The position numbers and the translations under genes were made by a program. The notes beneath the pieces were generated by a model, which ran no database searches, was not told the DNA's origin, and saw only the letters and a list, made by a program, of their open reading frames with translations. Below, piece after piece: positions 1 to 11,987 of a stretch of 64,000 nucleotides of DNA (its first letter is position 1; each line of letters starts with the position of its first letter). The stretch comes from Myoxocephalus aenaeus (Eukaryota > Chordata > Actinopteri > Perciformes > Cottidae), in NCBI GenBank assembly GCA_038501785.1, contig JBAMJR010000097.1, positions 8,606,837 through 8,670,836 of the forward strand, in the 5' to 3' direction.

Positions 1-239
1 ATGCAGCTAAAAGACATGTCTGACTGTTTTGACATCATTTTGAGTCCGCACTGAGGCTGGATTTAGTACGTTTACAGTCACTATTCTCTATTGATAGGAC
101 ACGTTAGTGCAAAGACAATTTGCTTGTTGAATGAGCGTTGACCAAGTCACAATTCCACGGTTTAGTTCTGTCCACAAAGGCTCGGATTGGCTCAGTTGAT
201 TCTCCAACCTGGATAACAGCCATTTGCCAGAGTGACTCC
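1..239. other. Unannotated intronic stretch left of the Harbinger element
   Basis: This is single-copy-looking sequence with no frame, repeat or structure that I recognise. Its right edge is the GGGCCC terminus of the Harbinger element. Confidence 0.4.
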
Positions 240-463
240 AGGGCCCCATTCCTCGTACGTGGTTCAACTAAGTCGATCAAATGTCCTATTATCCAGCTTA
301 AATTACCCCGATGATTGACGTCAGGCTAACTCGGTTTCTCAAAGGCTGATCCGCGCTCAATCAGTCTCGTTAATTCGAACCAGACGTCAGTCATCTGGAT
401 AATTGCGCGTGCCCATTCCTCTTCAAAAGGGGAAATAGTCGAGCATGATCTTCTAACGCTACA

Positions 464-697
464 ATGGCAAATAAACTCAAAGGACAAGCCACTTTTTTCT
501 CCGCTGACGAGCAGGAGATGATCATGAATGCATATGAGGAAGTCAAGACCTTAATCATGGCAAAGTCTAAAAGCTGCGTTCACACAAGTGTTGCGAATAT
601 TCGCAACGCTTTTGCAATGCTTTTGGTGTGAACGCAGCTTAACACCACCGCCGTGAGGGCAAAATATGGCAAAATATCAGACAAGTTAAATGCGTAA
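464..697 (+). pseudogene. Harbinger Myb/SANT-like accessory gene, first exon, split by a MITE
   Basis: The frame begins with ATG at 464 and reads MANKLKGQATFFSADEQEMI followed by MNAYEEVKTLIMAKS. It is interrupted at 571 by a 69-bp insertion, then resumes as TTAVRAKYGKISDKLNA up to 694. The DEQE and YEEVK region followed by AKS and KISDKLNA is the pattern of the DNA-binding accessory protein carried by fish Harbinger transposons. The sequence at the end, gcGTAAGTG, looks like a splice donor rather than a true stop, so this is probably exon 1 only. In these elements the protein helps nuclear import and DNA binding of the transposase. The insertion and missing downstream exons make this copy non-functional. 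Confidence 0.75.
571..639. mobile_element. 69-bp MITE nested in the Harbinger gene, TAA target duplication
   Basis: The element starts AAGCTGCGTTCACAC and ends GTGTGAACGCAGCT, giving nearly perfect terminal inverted repeats of 14 bases. It is flanked by TAA at 568-570 and TAA at 640-642. Removing the element and one TAA rejoins the Myb-like reading frame exactly, with the split codon becoming Asn, so the insertion site is proven by the sequence itself. A TAA duplication fits the PIF/Harbinger TWA target preference, so this may be a small Harbinger-mobilised MITE; the family is not certain. Confidence 0.85.
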
Positions 698-1082
698 GTG
701 TTGGGAAAATGTATCGGCTAATTTTAAGTGCGTCATCACCCCCAATCAATCAGATTTATATTTATTTAAATGTACCTGCTGGCAGTAGGCTTTCAGAATA
801 AGTAGATAAAAACAAGCCCAAAGAGTATCTAATTGATACGAATTAATATATACTTATGAGGATATACTGTATGTGCGTATGTATCATGTACTATATATGT
901 GTATATACATGTATGTGTAGATTACCATATAACTAGGAGTTATAGGGAATAATAGGAGAATATGTGTATGGGCGGATCAGTATGTATGTATTATTCATAA
1001 TCAGAAATTCAATCAATTGAAACAGCGAAAATAAATTGTGTGTGATTCTCTGTATTCTTATCACGATCACCTTAATCATTTT

Positions 1083-1478
1083 CTACAATAATGATATGTA
1101 TGGTGTACTAATAACTAATATAATTATGAGTGCTTTCAACACATCCATAAGTTTCTTAAGCGCTAAATGAACATTACGAACAGCACGGCATGCAGCGGCT
1201 TTCCTGATGTTCTCCGCATCGCCGACATTGTACAAACATGTACCACTCGCAAAAAAGCTCAAGGCTGTGATCCAGTCTGCATACACTCTGTGATCCAGGC
1301 TATGCATAGAGTATGTGAGACGGGCAATCGGCTGCGCCGTGTGGCATTCAATGTACGGCTCGAGAAGGTCTCGTAAATAAATGATTCCTTGTCGGCAGAA
1401 TCGATAGCGCTCGTCCAGGAAGTCATGATGATGTGAGAACGGATCTTGGCGATCTGGAAGAACTCTCTCCCTATAAAA
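1083..1478 (-). pseudogene. Harbinger (HARBI1-like) transposase fragment
   Basis: One open frame of 131 codons runs from just after a TAG (1479-1481) to a stop at 1083. It reads RERVLPDRQDPFSHHHDFLD, then ERYRFCRQGIIYLRDLLEPY, then ASGTCLYNVGDAENI, CRAVRNVHLALKKL. This order is the N-terminal to middle part of HARBI1-like DDE transposases, including the typical RYRF, FFASGT, VGDAE and CRAVR words. The catalytic DDE part is absent. The first methionine is internal, at 1307, so the start is lost. A 23-bp imperfect tandem duplication (1265-1310) disturbs the region before FFASGT. After LALKKL the frame becomes AT-rich nonsense. It cannot make active transposase. Confidence 0.85.
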
Positions 1479-1928
1479 CTAATATAACTAATATCGCTCC
1501 TTCATCTCTGAGGAAGGGAGCTGGCATTTTTGTCCGGTGGGAGTGGCCAGCTTATCCAGTGAATTTCAGTTAGCCTGCGCGGGAGCAGTTTAAGGGATTT
1601 GGATGTGTTGCTATGGTGATTTTTCCAAACTTGCTTCGTGGAACCGAAAAGCCTGACATGCGTCATCTTATCCTGAAAATGATCCGGCTAACTCAGTAAG
1701 CCAGGTACAAGGAATAGGGCCCAGATCTAATTGAATTGCACAACCAAATTTGAGATGTGGGCGGCAATTCAGAGGTTTGGAGCCTGTGCAAAGCATTATC
1801 TATGGATCACAGCACGTCTCCACTGAGTGCTCTTTATAGGTAATCAATAGGTGAGCTGGCTCATGATGGCGCTCACTCATTACAACTCTTTAATAAAAGC
1901 CCACCCTGCGGTGACTGCTGCTCTGAGT

Positions 1929-1931
<3 letters not shown>

Positions 1932-2017
<86 letters not shown>
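1932..2017. repeat. (AC)43 microsatellite
   Basis: This is an uninterrupted 86-bp AC dinucleotide repeat, and shorter AC runs follow at 2043-2051 and 2279-2312. On the PACRG sense strand it reads GT. Confidence 0.98.
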
Positions 2018-2019
<2 letters not shown>

Positions 2020-2276
2020 ATGGGAAACCAAATCTCTGTTTACACACACACAGGAAAAACACAGCTCACAAACACGGAGCGAGCACAGCAGCGTTTGCAA
2101 GCAGGCAGCTCAATCCCAATCATTTATAGCTGTTGTAATAAACATGACTCCCGACAACTATTCTGGGATGTCCTGTTGGCGAGGATTTTTTAAGTATCGA
2201 TGGCTTAATCCATACGCACATCAGCTTTATGATGGTGTGCCGGGCTGAAAATATCAGGAGACTCTCAAGTAAAGGT

Positions 2277-2278
<2 letters not shown>

Positions 2279-2312
<34 letters not shown>
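2279..2312. repeat. (AC)17 microsatellite
   Basis: This is a perfect 34-bp dinucleotide repeat, separated from the larger AC tract by about 260 bp of unique sequence. Confidence 0.97.
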
Positions 2313-2313
<1 letters not shown>

Positions 2314-5300
2314 CCTCTTAAATGCTACAATCATTGTGATGAGGCTTGCATTTATCAGCAGCTTAACTACCATTCTCAAGTTGAAAACATCTTTTCTTGA
2401 GTCAAGGGAGTTAAACTCCAGACGTGGTCTTACAACCTAGAGTATGGCCGAGGTGTGTATTTCTTCTGGCTGTTTCCTAATCACTCCAAAGCAGCTGTTA
2501 CTTCAATTTATCCACATATAGTCAGGTGGTGAAAGCCTTCTTTTCAGTATTTTCCAGTGAGGGGTGGGGGGGCGGCCTTGCGCAGGAATACGGGTCACTT
2601 TGTCATATGTGCAGGGCGAGAGGTGATATGCTGCTCAGGGTCAGTTTTCCATGAACCACCCACCAGCTTATGTTCAGGGAACACAGAGACAGAAATAGAA
2701 AAGGGAGCAGGGAACTCTGCATCAACTGCCACATACCTTAGTACTCAACAAGCACAACAGTTTGAGCTTAAATTACACTATAGCCTCTGCTTCAATACGG
2801 CAACAACACACTCATGCAATGCACACACAGCCTACAGGAAAAACACTGCACACATTCACCATCTAATATCATTCTTCTGCCAGCCAAATCGAAACAGTCT
2901 GCAACTTGTTGGAGTATAAACATTCTTGTAAGAACCACTCCTAAGCAGCGGAAGATTTACTGGGGCTGATCATAAATAGATACAGGAATCTGACATCAAT
3001 GACAAGCGGACATTACAGACTGTTTAACACACAACCATGTGCCTCACGATCAGAAACCAGAGATAGTGGGTTATGATCTCAGCATCCTTAAGGTGTCAGC
3101 ATCTGAGGGGAAGATGACCTTTCTCTGCCCAGAATAGCAGCGCCGTGAGGAACAAAGGCTGCGATGACAAACACACAAGAGAAAACGTGACCCCTCAGGG
3201 GCCAACACACATGCTCAGAACCCAAGCTCACATTCGGAGGTCGTATCCCTGCACCTGCCAACATAGACATGAAAAGTATGTATAAAACATTACATCTAAA
3301 TGGCTAAATTAAGCAGCAACCAATGTTAAAGTTATGAAAAATAACTATCTTTTAAGAATATAAATAGTTAGTCATTTTGAGGAATGTGCTTATTTGCTCT
3401 GCCCTGTGCTCAAACGGCAGTTACAGCTGCCTTTACAGATCCATAATAAACATATTCTCGTTCCTTAATCAATATTAAAAAAGTGTAAGAACAACACACA
3501 GCGTAGACTCCAAGACGTGACTACATACATGATATTACTTTTTTTTTCACTGAGCCACATTCACTTCAAACCAGTGATGAGAACAGCGTCAAAACTAAAC
3601 GGTTCTAGCTTGAAAATGGTGGTATATTGTAGGATCCTCTTATAGTAAGACATGGATACGCCAATACCGGATCTCACATAATCCACACACACTTCCACAC
3701 ACTCGCCACCACCCTACACACATCATCGTGAGTGACAAGCACACTGACCGCAAACAGAACTCTGATACAGTCAAAACACTCAAAGAGAGAGTGTCTCATA
3801 TTTCAGCATTTGTGTTTCTTTCGGAGAGAAACAGCAGGGAAAATATGTGGCTGTATGTTGTACTGCATCCCGAGGCTGTCTGCAGGCACTATTGTTACTA
3901 TTACAAATAATAAAAGCAAAAAAGGTGAGTCTGATATCGAAGCATTCTGGTCCACAAAGCCTCTATCTGGGACAGATTTCTACACTAGACAGTGGCAGGC
4001 CATCAGTGCAGCTCTCTCCCAAGCACAGAGCTGAGATTTCAGCATGTTTGACAAGGCCACTCAGGGGGGGCCGGAACCTAAATGATGCAGGCGCTCATCG
4101 CTTCGTTCAATCTCCCTGTTGCCTCTGTGCGTAAAGAGAGACTTGAGGAGAACAGCAGGATATGTAGCGTATGAGGGAGCGAGATGAGGTGAGACAGTGA
4201 GTGAAAGCCATGGGAGAGCCCAGGATGCGCGGCTCTCCAACCACACCGGCTAAATATTTGATGGGAGGAGGTGGTGGAGAGGAGCTGAGAGGAGGAGAAT
4301 CATGGGTGCATTTCCTTCGGGAGTGTGTAATATGTGTCCCAGGCGTGCAGCGGGCTGTGGGGGTCAGGACATTACAAGAGTCTCCACTGTCCACCAGGTG
4401 AATTATTCATCTCGCTGAGGTCAACACCGGAACAGCATTATGGGCGACACGCAGTCGAGAACAAAGAGGCCAAGGCTTTTAGCACATAGAATCCAAAAGT
4501 GAAAACCATGCATGGCTACACTTATGTGGGAGAGAGAGAGCAACAGAAATAGAAAGAGAAAGATAATAGAGAGAAAGTAGGAGGAGTGGAGGCACACAGC
4601 GCTGATGAGTTGATAACAAACTTTGATTGGTGTTGGAGGTTAGATAACATTAAGTATGTGGCCACTGCCTTGTGTCGTTGTCAACAGCTGAAAAATAACA
4701 AGAATTGGAAAAGAAGGCATCCAATATCCGTGACCCGACACTATTTTGTTTAGGTTATCATGAACATTTGTTTCCTTGTATTTGGGTTTGAAAAATAACT
4801 GTTCATATATTGAGATTGTTTTTGCTGGTTTTGATTTAATTTGATTCATTAACTTTTTATATAACTAATAACAAATGTTTTAGAAAGCACTATACATAAT
4901 ACACATAATATACATAATTAATTTATAATACATAATTCCCAATATAATCTGGCATGCATCACAGTTCAGTTGAACAGCTGCAGTCTTAATGTAATAATGT
5001 CATGCATACCATGTACTACGTTTTGAGGTCATCAGCAACATGAAATGAAGTCTTGGAGGGACGTCAACAACCTAAAGAATATGATCTCGTGGAGGTCATA
5101 GCAGGCATATTCTAAATTCCACGTGGTGGTGTGATGCGGACATGATGTTTATAACCGCCCTATTGACTTTGAAGAGCACGGGCGGTGTGTGCATGCCTGT
5201 GTGACAGTACAGATTCTGAGTAAATAAGACAGTACGATGGGAATTCTCTCAATGTTAGCGCAGCGGTGACGATGCAGCCTACTTCACACAGACACACACA

Positions 5301-6130
5301 CACACAGGTCCTGGAAGTGGTGTCCTATGCCTGGGCTACTGGTGTGGTACCAATATTATTTACAAATGAAGTTGCAATTAATTGATTATGCAAACAATGT
5401 ACAACGTGTATTCTAAATTATTACACCGAGCACTGCCAGAAGCCTAATTAAATATTAATCTTTTCCTTATTAAATTAATTTAAACATTAGCAATGTTGCA
5501 GCACTGAAAAGCGGAAGTGCTTGAAGCATATTCTTTGCAGATAAAAATGCAAGTGACTCCATTAATTTCGAAACACATGGTAGCTCGCATGCAAAAACAT
5601 TCTCAAGCTGCATTTGTTTGGTTGATACTGGTTTTGGAGCTGAAAAGAATCGCGGTGTGTTCAGTCATATATTTCAGAGATTTGCCACGTTTGTCATGCA
5701 GTGTTTGAACACCACGATGTGAGGCTTACAGCAGACTTGGCTCTTGTAGGTCTTTTGAAATACATGCCTATATATCTGAGGCTTGAAGGTTGTAGCTTTG
5801 AGGTATCACCAATGTTTTTAAGAAAGAAAAAAAAAAAAGGAAATTATGAATGACATGCAAGTCTCTCTTTTACCTTTTTGGCTGCCCGATACTAACAGCA
5901 CAAACATGCAGGCTGCTTGACCGGGTTTTTGGAAACACCGACTCACTTGACCACAGTGTTTTATGGTGCTGCTCTTGCAACGTTATCAGTTATACTGACT
6001 GGATCACACAATGCATGAGTGATGAGAGCCCAGTTCTACCTAATGCAAGCTTAACTGTTATTGTTGGAAGTGCAGATCTTATTCTTTGTCTGTCGTTTTT
6101 GTCAGTCACCAAAGTGTAAGTTAATGCACT

Positions 6131-6187
6131 TATTGTAAGTCACTTTGGATAAAAGTGTCAGCTAAATGCAATGTAATGTAATGTAAA
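6131..6187 (+). mobile_element. L2-type LINE/SINE 3' tail
   Basis: The sequence TTGTAAGTCACTTTGGATAA followed by AAGTGTCAGCTAAATGCAATG and a short TGTAA-type repeat is the 3' end shared by many fish L2-clade LINEs and the SINEs that borrow their tail. No tRNA-like head was seen upstream, so this is a 5'-truncated copy. Confidence 0.75.
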
Positions 6188-6919
6188 TGAAAGTGTCTTA
6201 AATCTCATCTGACGCTACAAATGACAAGCATAAATGAGGCGATACTTTTGGCTTATGTGATCTTGTGAGGAGAAGAGAAAAAAAGATGATGCATTGCTAA
6301 ACTGTAGAGAATAACATATGGGGATGTTTATCTTGGTTCAGATGTTTCACCTGAAGGCCTCGGAGGATCTCTTCCTGAGAGTCTGGTAAAATATGCATCT
6401 CTTTATTCTCTATGACCCTCGTACTTCTTCTACAGTGGGCGGTCGAACCTAATATGGTAACAGCTGGTTCACTGGATTGGCTTCCAGTTGCTGTGTATAT
6501 TCAGAAGCTGGAACATCCACACACCATACTAAAATACCCTGATACTCTGAGAAAGACACTACAGACGTTGTGCTCCTCCGGTGATGTCCTGGGTAGAAAC
6601 AGCAGTAGGTGGATAAGGAGCAAAAAAAAAACTAAGTGGTATTATTTCACCACTTAATTGAGTTTCAAAAGTGAAAGGAAAAGAATAGCAACACATTCTC
6701 TGGGATACTCCCGTGGCTGAATATGCCCAATATGCCCACACATGTTTGGTCAACATGACCCCTATACATAATTATTTTGTCGCTGTAGTTCTGCTTATAA
6801 AACACTAACTGTTGATCCATGTTGGCGATCCGGATATTAGATGTATGATTAGCCTTCATGTCTCACAGAAGTTCTAAGAATTGTTAATGCATGTATAACA
6901 TGATCGGGCTGAGTAGTTA
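6188..6919. other. Intronic stretch with nothing recognised
   Basis: There is no repeat, conserved motif or plausible exon in this stretch. A short A-run at 6623-6631 is the only simple-sequence feature. Confidence 0.4.
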
Positions 6920-7431
6920 CAGTCAGGTCCATAAATATTTGGGCATTGACACATTTTTCATTATTTTGACCTGAATCCAATTGAGCATGCATTTCACTTG
7001 CTGAAGACCCAACTGAAGGGAAAATGCCCCAAGAACCAGCAGGAACTGAAGACGGTTGCAGTAGAGGCCTGGCAGAGCATCTCCAGGGACGAAACCCAGC
7101 GTCTGGTGATGTCTATGGAATCCAGACTTCAGGCTGTCATTGACTGCAAAGGATTTTCAACAAAGTATTAAAAGTGACGATTAGATTTATGATTATATTA
7201 ATTTGTCCAATTACTTTTGGTCCCTTAAAAACGGGGTGGCCACTTATACATTTGTTGTAGTTCCTACACCGTTCACCTGATTTGGATGTAAATACCCTCA
7301 AATTAAAGCTGAAAGTCTGCACTTAAAGCACAGATTTTTTCAGATTTTTTCATTTCAACTCCATTGTTGTGGTGTACAGAGCCAAAATAATGAAAAATGT
7401 ATCAATGTCCAAATATTTATGGACCTGACTG
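6920..7431 (+). mobile_element. Internally deleted Tc1/mariner transposon, 512 bp
   Basis: The ends are inverted repeats: the left begins CAGTCAGGTCCATAAATATT and the right end reverse-complemented begins the same. They are flanked by TA on both sides (6918-6919 and 7432-7433), the Tc1/mariner target duplication. The right repeat extends inward through the usual CATTTTTCATTATTTTG segment and an untranslated 3' region. The left repeat runs directly into the last part of the transposase gene, so most of the coding region has been deleted. It is non-autonomous. Confidence 0.93.
6968..7171 (+). pseudogene. C-terminal fragment of Tc1-type transposase
   Basis: The open frame reads DLNPIEHAFHLLKTQLKG, continues to WQSISRDETQRLVMSM and ends VIDCKGFSTKY before a TAA. 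DLNPIEH carries the third acidic catalytic residue of the DD34E domain. The preceding catalytic aspartates and the DNA-binding domain are missing because the left inverted repeat is fused directly to this point. There is no start codon, so no protein is expected. The reading frame has no stops over 67 codons, suggesting a fairly recent deletion derivative. Confidence 0.9.
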
Positions 7432-7433
7432 TA

Positions 7434-9527
7434 TATATGGGACGAATAAACTCAATAAACACGACTAATAAAGTTACATTTTTTATATCCATTGAAATTT
7501 GCCAATTGTTATGACTCATTTATGAAACAATGTTGCTCCCTTCAATTGAAAAGTGTGATTTTGTCTTTGGACTTAATTAAATGTTAGGAAAAGTGTAACT
7601 TAAACAACAACAATTCATTTTAGTTTGATGGCAGCAATCATTTCGTGAGACTATGTAACAGTCTTCTTCGTAATGGATATAATCTTTTATGATATCAAAT
7701 ATTGTATACGTATATTGTGTTATGGCTATATGAGCCATGGAGTCAGATGGAAACATTAGAGATGGGAGCTAGCTAGAAACTGGATGTGGGACAAGACAAA
7801 GTGGGGACAACCTTATGCATATTTGTGTGAGTAAGGGGGAAACGTTGTGAGGGTGTGTAGCAGGTTGTTGAGAAACCGTGTGCATTAGAATGAGAGTATA
7901 GGGTTCAATTACATCCATTAGAGATTGGGAGGACTGTGACTGGCGCATGCCTGTGTGAAAATGGAGCAGATAAGATTTCCTCTGTCAGGGAAACGTGATG
8001 AGAAGGGGCATTAACGGAGGGTGGGTTTCTAAAGACGCAGACAGAGAGGAGACAGACCCCAAAAATGACAGGTGTGGAGGACTGACTCACATGAACATCT
8101 TAACTCTTTAGATTTGTACATTATTATATGTGAGAATGCAGTTTAGTAGTCCATGAAGTAGTCCAAGATCTAACTGCTATCCACAAAATTCAGATTACAT
8201 CAAATAAAATAAAAATATTCTACTTGAATGTTATTTTACTTTTTTGTTTTCCTCAGTGCACATACATTTCTGCCCACATCTGACAAACAAAGGGAAATAG
8301 GACTGTATCCCGACACTGGTCGTAAAATATATTTAGTTTGTATTGTTTATGTGTGTCCTTGTCTGGGACAATACGTTAGGGAGACTGGAATGCTATTTGT
8401 GATTTATTTTGAGAAATTGTGCTTTTTTTAAATTTTCAAACAGCGGGACTGTTTGCGAAGGTGTGGCTGTTTATGAAAGCTGACAGATAACCTGGCGTTG
8501 GGTGCAAATGCTGATCCAGAGCGGGCTGGACAAATGTCTGCACACACACACCAGCATTCTGTGGCTTGCTGCCCGCGGAGATGTCAAACACAATGCTGTG
8601 GGGAGAGGCTGCATGAGAGCTCCCTGCTCGCTACTCGGAAGTCATGACACCCGCAAAGGCACACAAGGACACAGATTCATACACCAGAATACACGTAAAA
8701 TTACAGGAAGCAGCGTGTTCACCGGCTATCAAATGGCTGACTAAGCCCCAACCTCCGCCAACACACATGCACTCGAAACGGAATAACAGCAAATCAGCGG
8801 CATCAACACGATCCCCGTTCAGACAGGAACGATCACCTGTCTTTAGAAAACACGGCTAACGCTTGCACGATTCATCTCATTCTATTGTCCAATTCCGACA
8901 GCTCAATAATTGTGTTACACATGTCAGGCCCCCGGAGCCTGGACAATCCTGCAAATCGTTTGAAAGTGCCCCAAATTCATTAATTACAGAGTGTGTTAAT
9001 CTCATTGAGATGGGAGGAAAAGGACCCTCATAACTCATCCAATTAGGTAATTGAGCACTTGGATTAGAGGGAATGAAAGGATGAGCCCCGCTGAGATTGA
9101 GGACTTCTGGTTTCACAGTAAGAATATGTACATGGTTGTCTACAGATTACAAGGAAGTGTGTGTCAAAGCTGATCCCATCCATCTGAAAGCTCAACATTC
9201 ACTTGCAGGCTTTCTCTAATTGCTCATGCCTCTAATCCACCTATTTACAAGGTTTGAACCTTTGCTAAACCCCGCCTACTGATTCAGCAGCAAAACGGGT
9301 TCAAATGAAAAGGATAGAAGCTAAAGCCTCCAGATTACAGTGTAAAAGTGAACCACACCATCACTTAGTGATAGACACAATGACATTAAGGAGCACCACT
9401 GTTCCTGTTAAGCCGAGTAGGTCTTTATTCCCTGTTACAATCATTAAAAAGCAAAAGCAACATGAGTAAACATTCCGTACACCTTCAGTAACTAGCGAAG
9501 CATAGAAGTGCTAATGCTAACTAATTC
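7434..9527. other. Intronic stretch, no genes recognised
   Basis: No element boundaries or homologous frames were seen. The part at 8870-9110 is balanced in composition, rich in AATTA and TAATT words and poor in simple repeats, so it is a weak candidate for conserved non-coding DNA. Confidence 0.4.
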
Positions 9528-9610
9528 GATTCAATTTATTTGTAGAGGCCAAAATCTGAAATTTGCTTCAGAGGGCATTTGTCCTCTGTCCTGACACCCT
9601 TGCATCATAT
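9528..9610. repeat. Remnant of a common fish dispersed repeat
   Basis: The words ATTCAATTTATTTGTAGAGG, AAATTTGC, CAGAGGGC and CCTCTGTCCTGACACCC occur in the order found in a repeat abundant in teleosts that starts TTCAATTTTATTTATATAGC. I recognise it by pattern only; the copy is degenerate and its superfamily is not clear from this fragment. Confidence 0.45.
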
Positions 9611-11108
9611 TCTGCTAAACTGAGCTCCACAGGTTTTATAATAAAACGTGAAGTTTTAAAAACACATATCTCCTTTCAACCTCTCTGCGTATCACTACGG
9701 GAACACAGAGAGAATCTGAAACTATAGCATGAGAGGCTATGGAGCAGAGCTGTACCGTTCTTGGTTACTGGTCAGAGCTGATCGATGCTACGCTATGATT
9801 GGCCAGTCTACGATCGAGGGGTAGGACATAGCGGAGGGTCAATTGGTTTAAGTTCTACTTAAGTCAATTTAAATTGAGGTCTGTTTGTTTAACGATATTC
9901 ATGCCAGATAAAGAAGCATGCAGAATGACAATGATGTGATGAAGAACTGATACAAGCAGAAAGAAGGGAAGAAGCAACAACACAACACTTTTGACCAGAG
10001 GCAGTGCTTGGGGAGAGGAGAGCCACCCTCTCTGCACACTGCAGCTATCTAAATGGTGATTTGTTTAAGTTGCAGACTCCTTTTGCAAAGACGGCCAATT
10101 CTATTTCATTTTAAGCATACTGCGTGCCGCAGGGCTCTGTGCCATTTAAAGAGTGGATCACATAATCCCCCTAAGTGCTTCACATTGCAAAAGGCACTGT
10201 GTATAAATGAATGAACAAATCAACAAACGATTGGCCAAATTCTTACTGAGGCGCTCCTCTCAAGCAATTAGTAAAAGTACATTATCTAAGCTGATGGAAC
10301 AATAGAGGCACAAATGCGTCCAAGCTGGAAAAGGCAAAGTGAAACTTTGCATCATGGTCTGCGAAGTAAAAAGTTTGAGAGGGTCAATCATAGTCGAAGA
10401 GTCTGATGTGTATATCTGTTGAGTGTGTCTGTGTGTGTGTGTCTGTGTGTGTGTGTTTTTGAACAGTCTGTCTGCCTGCCTGCAGAGCAGTTCAGATTAT
10501 GCATGAATCAGGCTGCTTATCAGCTGACCTTTAAATTGGAGCCGCGGAGCGACTGCAGGCCCAAGGGCTAACGCTCCCACCTGATTGGCTGCTCCGCCTC
10601 AGACCTGCTGACAATAGAAATTAACAGAGCCAAGTGGGCATATCCGTAGGCGGAAGAAGTATTGGAGTGGAGGGAGATGGGGACTGCATTAATATAAATA
10701 TATATTTTCACAATTTTCCTCATTTTCGTCTTTTTTTAAGCTTCAGGAGAGAAGGAAAAAGTCATTATGTGCTGTGAAGCATGCTAACGGTGGGGCAGGT
10801 AAGAACAGACAAGCTCGGTATTACCTGGATTTCATCTCACGCTCACTCATGCTATCTTTCTTTCTATCTCTCACTTTTCTCTGGCAGTTTCTCCCACTCT
10901 TCTGTATTTTAATGGCGGAGGGGCCTTGGCAGGCTGTGATTGCTTGATAGATAGATATCTCCCGTTGGAGAGCGGTACATGGAAGAGGAGACGGGGGCTG
11001 AGGATGAGGTGTGTGTTCTGTCGTCCACAGGGACAAGGAGCTCAGTGTGTCTGTGGAGGATGATGGATTACATGGGGGCCACAGGTTTGTGTGTATATGT
11101 AGGTATGT

Positions 11109-11110
<2 letters not shown>

Positions 11111-11167
<57 letters not shown>
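11111..11167. repeat. (GT)28 microsatellite
   Basis: This is a perfect 57-bp dinucleotide repeat. It reads AC on the PACRG sense strand. Confidence 0.97.
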
Positions 11168-11169
<2 letters not shown>

Positions 11170-11949
11170 CATGGTCCCTCCATTGCTTCGCTATGTACAC
11201 AGTGAAAGTATGGCAGTGAATTAATTTCAGCAGCTGGAAAAGGTCATTAAATAAAACTAATATTTGTGAATGGGAATCCCTAGGAATTAACTTCAACACC
11301 ATATATGCAACAGTGCAATGTTCTGGAAATAAACTGGAGAATTACGTTGTATTGTGGACAAGAGCGCAGGTGGCTGAGCACACTGGCATACGCTTGGCCT
11401 TCTGTCAGATTAAAATGAGTTAAAAAATAAATAATTGGATTAGATATTCCTGTGTGATCCTGATGGTCAGTTCATATGTGACACTTACATGTATATTATC
11501 TCCATCCATCCAATGTTCTTGCCTCCTCATTCCTGACTGTCCTTCTGCTAGGGAGTGGGAGGGGTTACAAGGTCAGCCAGCGCTTCTTGTTTAATTCCAT
11601 CCTAACGATCAGTTTGGGCTGTAACTGATCCGCCGTATTCACAGAGACATCAAACATGAGCTGTGAGTGTGTGTATGCGTGTGTGCATGTGTGTGTCAGG
11701 TGATACACAGAAAAAGCAGGCCCAAGACAGAGTGGCCAGCCACAGCACTGCATCTGTCACCAACACAAAAACCACAGCGGTCGCACAGGAACAGAAGACA
11801 GAGCGCTTGCATGTGGGGGAGACCTTATCGTCGCTGGACACAACCCCACAGGAAGACAACAGAGGCCAAATGAACCAGATCACCGCAGCATGTGTGGGCA
11901 ATATGTATGAGTGTGTGAATGTGTGTTTTAGTGTGTGTGAGGGAGAGAG

Positions 11950-11952
<3 letters not shown>

Positions 11953-11983
<31 letters not shown>
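11953..11983. repeat. (GA)n microsatellite
   Basis: This is a 31-bp GA run, preceded by a GT-rich and gagagc segment from 11925. Confidence 0.95.

Positions 11984-11987
<4 letters not shown>

Larger units (their letters stand above)
240..1721. mobile_element. Decayed PIF/Harbinger DNA transposon, about 1.48 kb
   Basis: The outer limits are imperfect inverted repeats. The left end starts GGGCCCCATTCCTCGTACGT and the right end, reverse-complemented, starts GGGCCCTATTCCTTGTACCT, a match of 17 of 20 bases. Between them are the two genes expected of the superfamily. A Myb/SANT-like accessory gene fragment lies on the plus strand (464-697) and a HARBI1-like transposase fragment lies on the minus strand (1083-1478). 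Both are incomplete, and the AT-rich centre 700-1080 has lost coding content. I could not identify a clear 3-bp target duplication at the outer ends. The superfamily assignment rests on the coding remnants and is firm; the exact termini are an inference. Confidence 0.8.
1722..6130. other. Intronic stretch with CA microsatellites only
   Basis: It holds the AC repeats at 1932-2017, 2279-2312 and 5288-5307, a few short AT-rich patches near 4850-4960 and no frame with recognisable homology. The reading frames over the AC tract encode only Thr-His or Cys-Val runs. Confidence 0.5.

Noticed and set aside
1851..2129. Open frames rich in Thr-His or Cys-Val
   Set aside because: They are translations of the AC repeat; the same applies to frames at 11011-11205, 20090-20377, 22559-22796, 29503-29694, 39626-40051 and 46464-46826.
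6330..6390. Possible PACRG C-terminal exon because the minus strand has GAGGCCTTCAGG resembling an EAF codon string
   Set aside because: The surrounding translation does not match the expected GDGIDY or FERYGG region and has no suitable splice sites.
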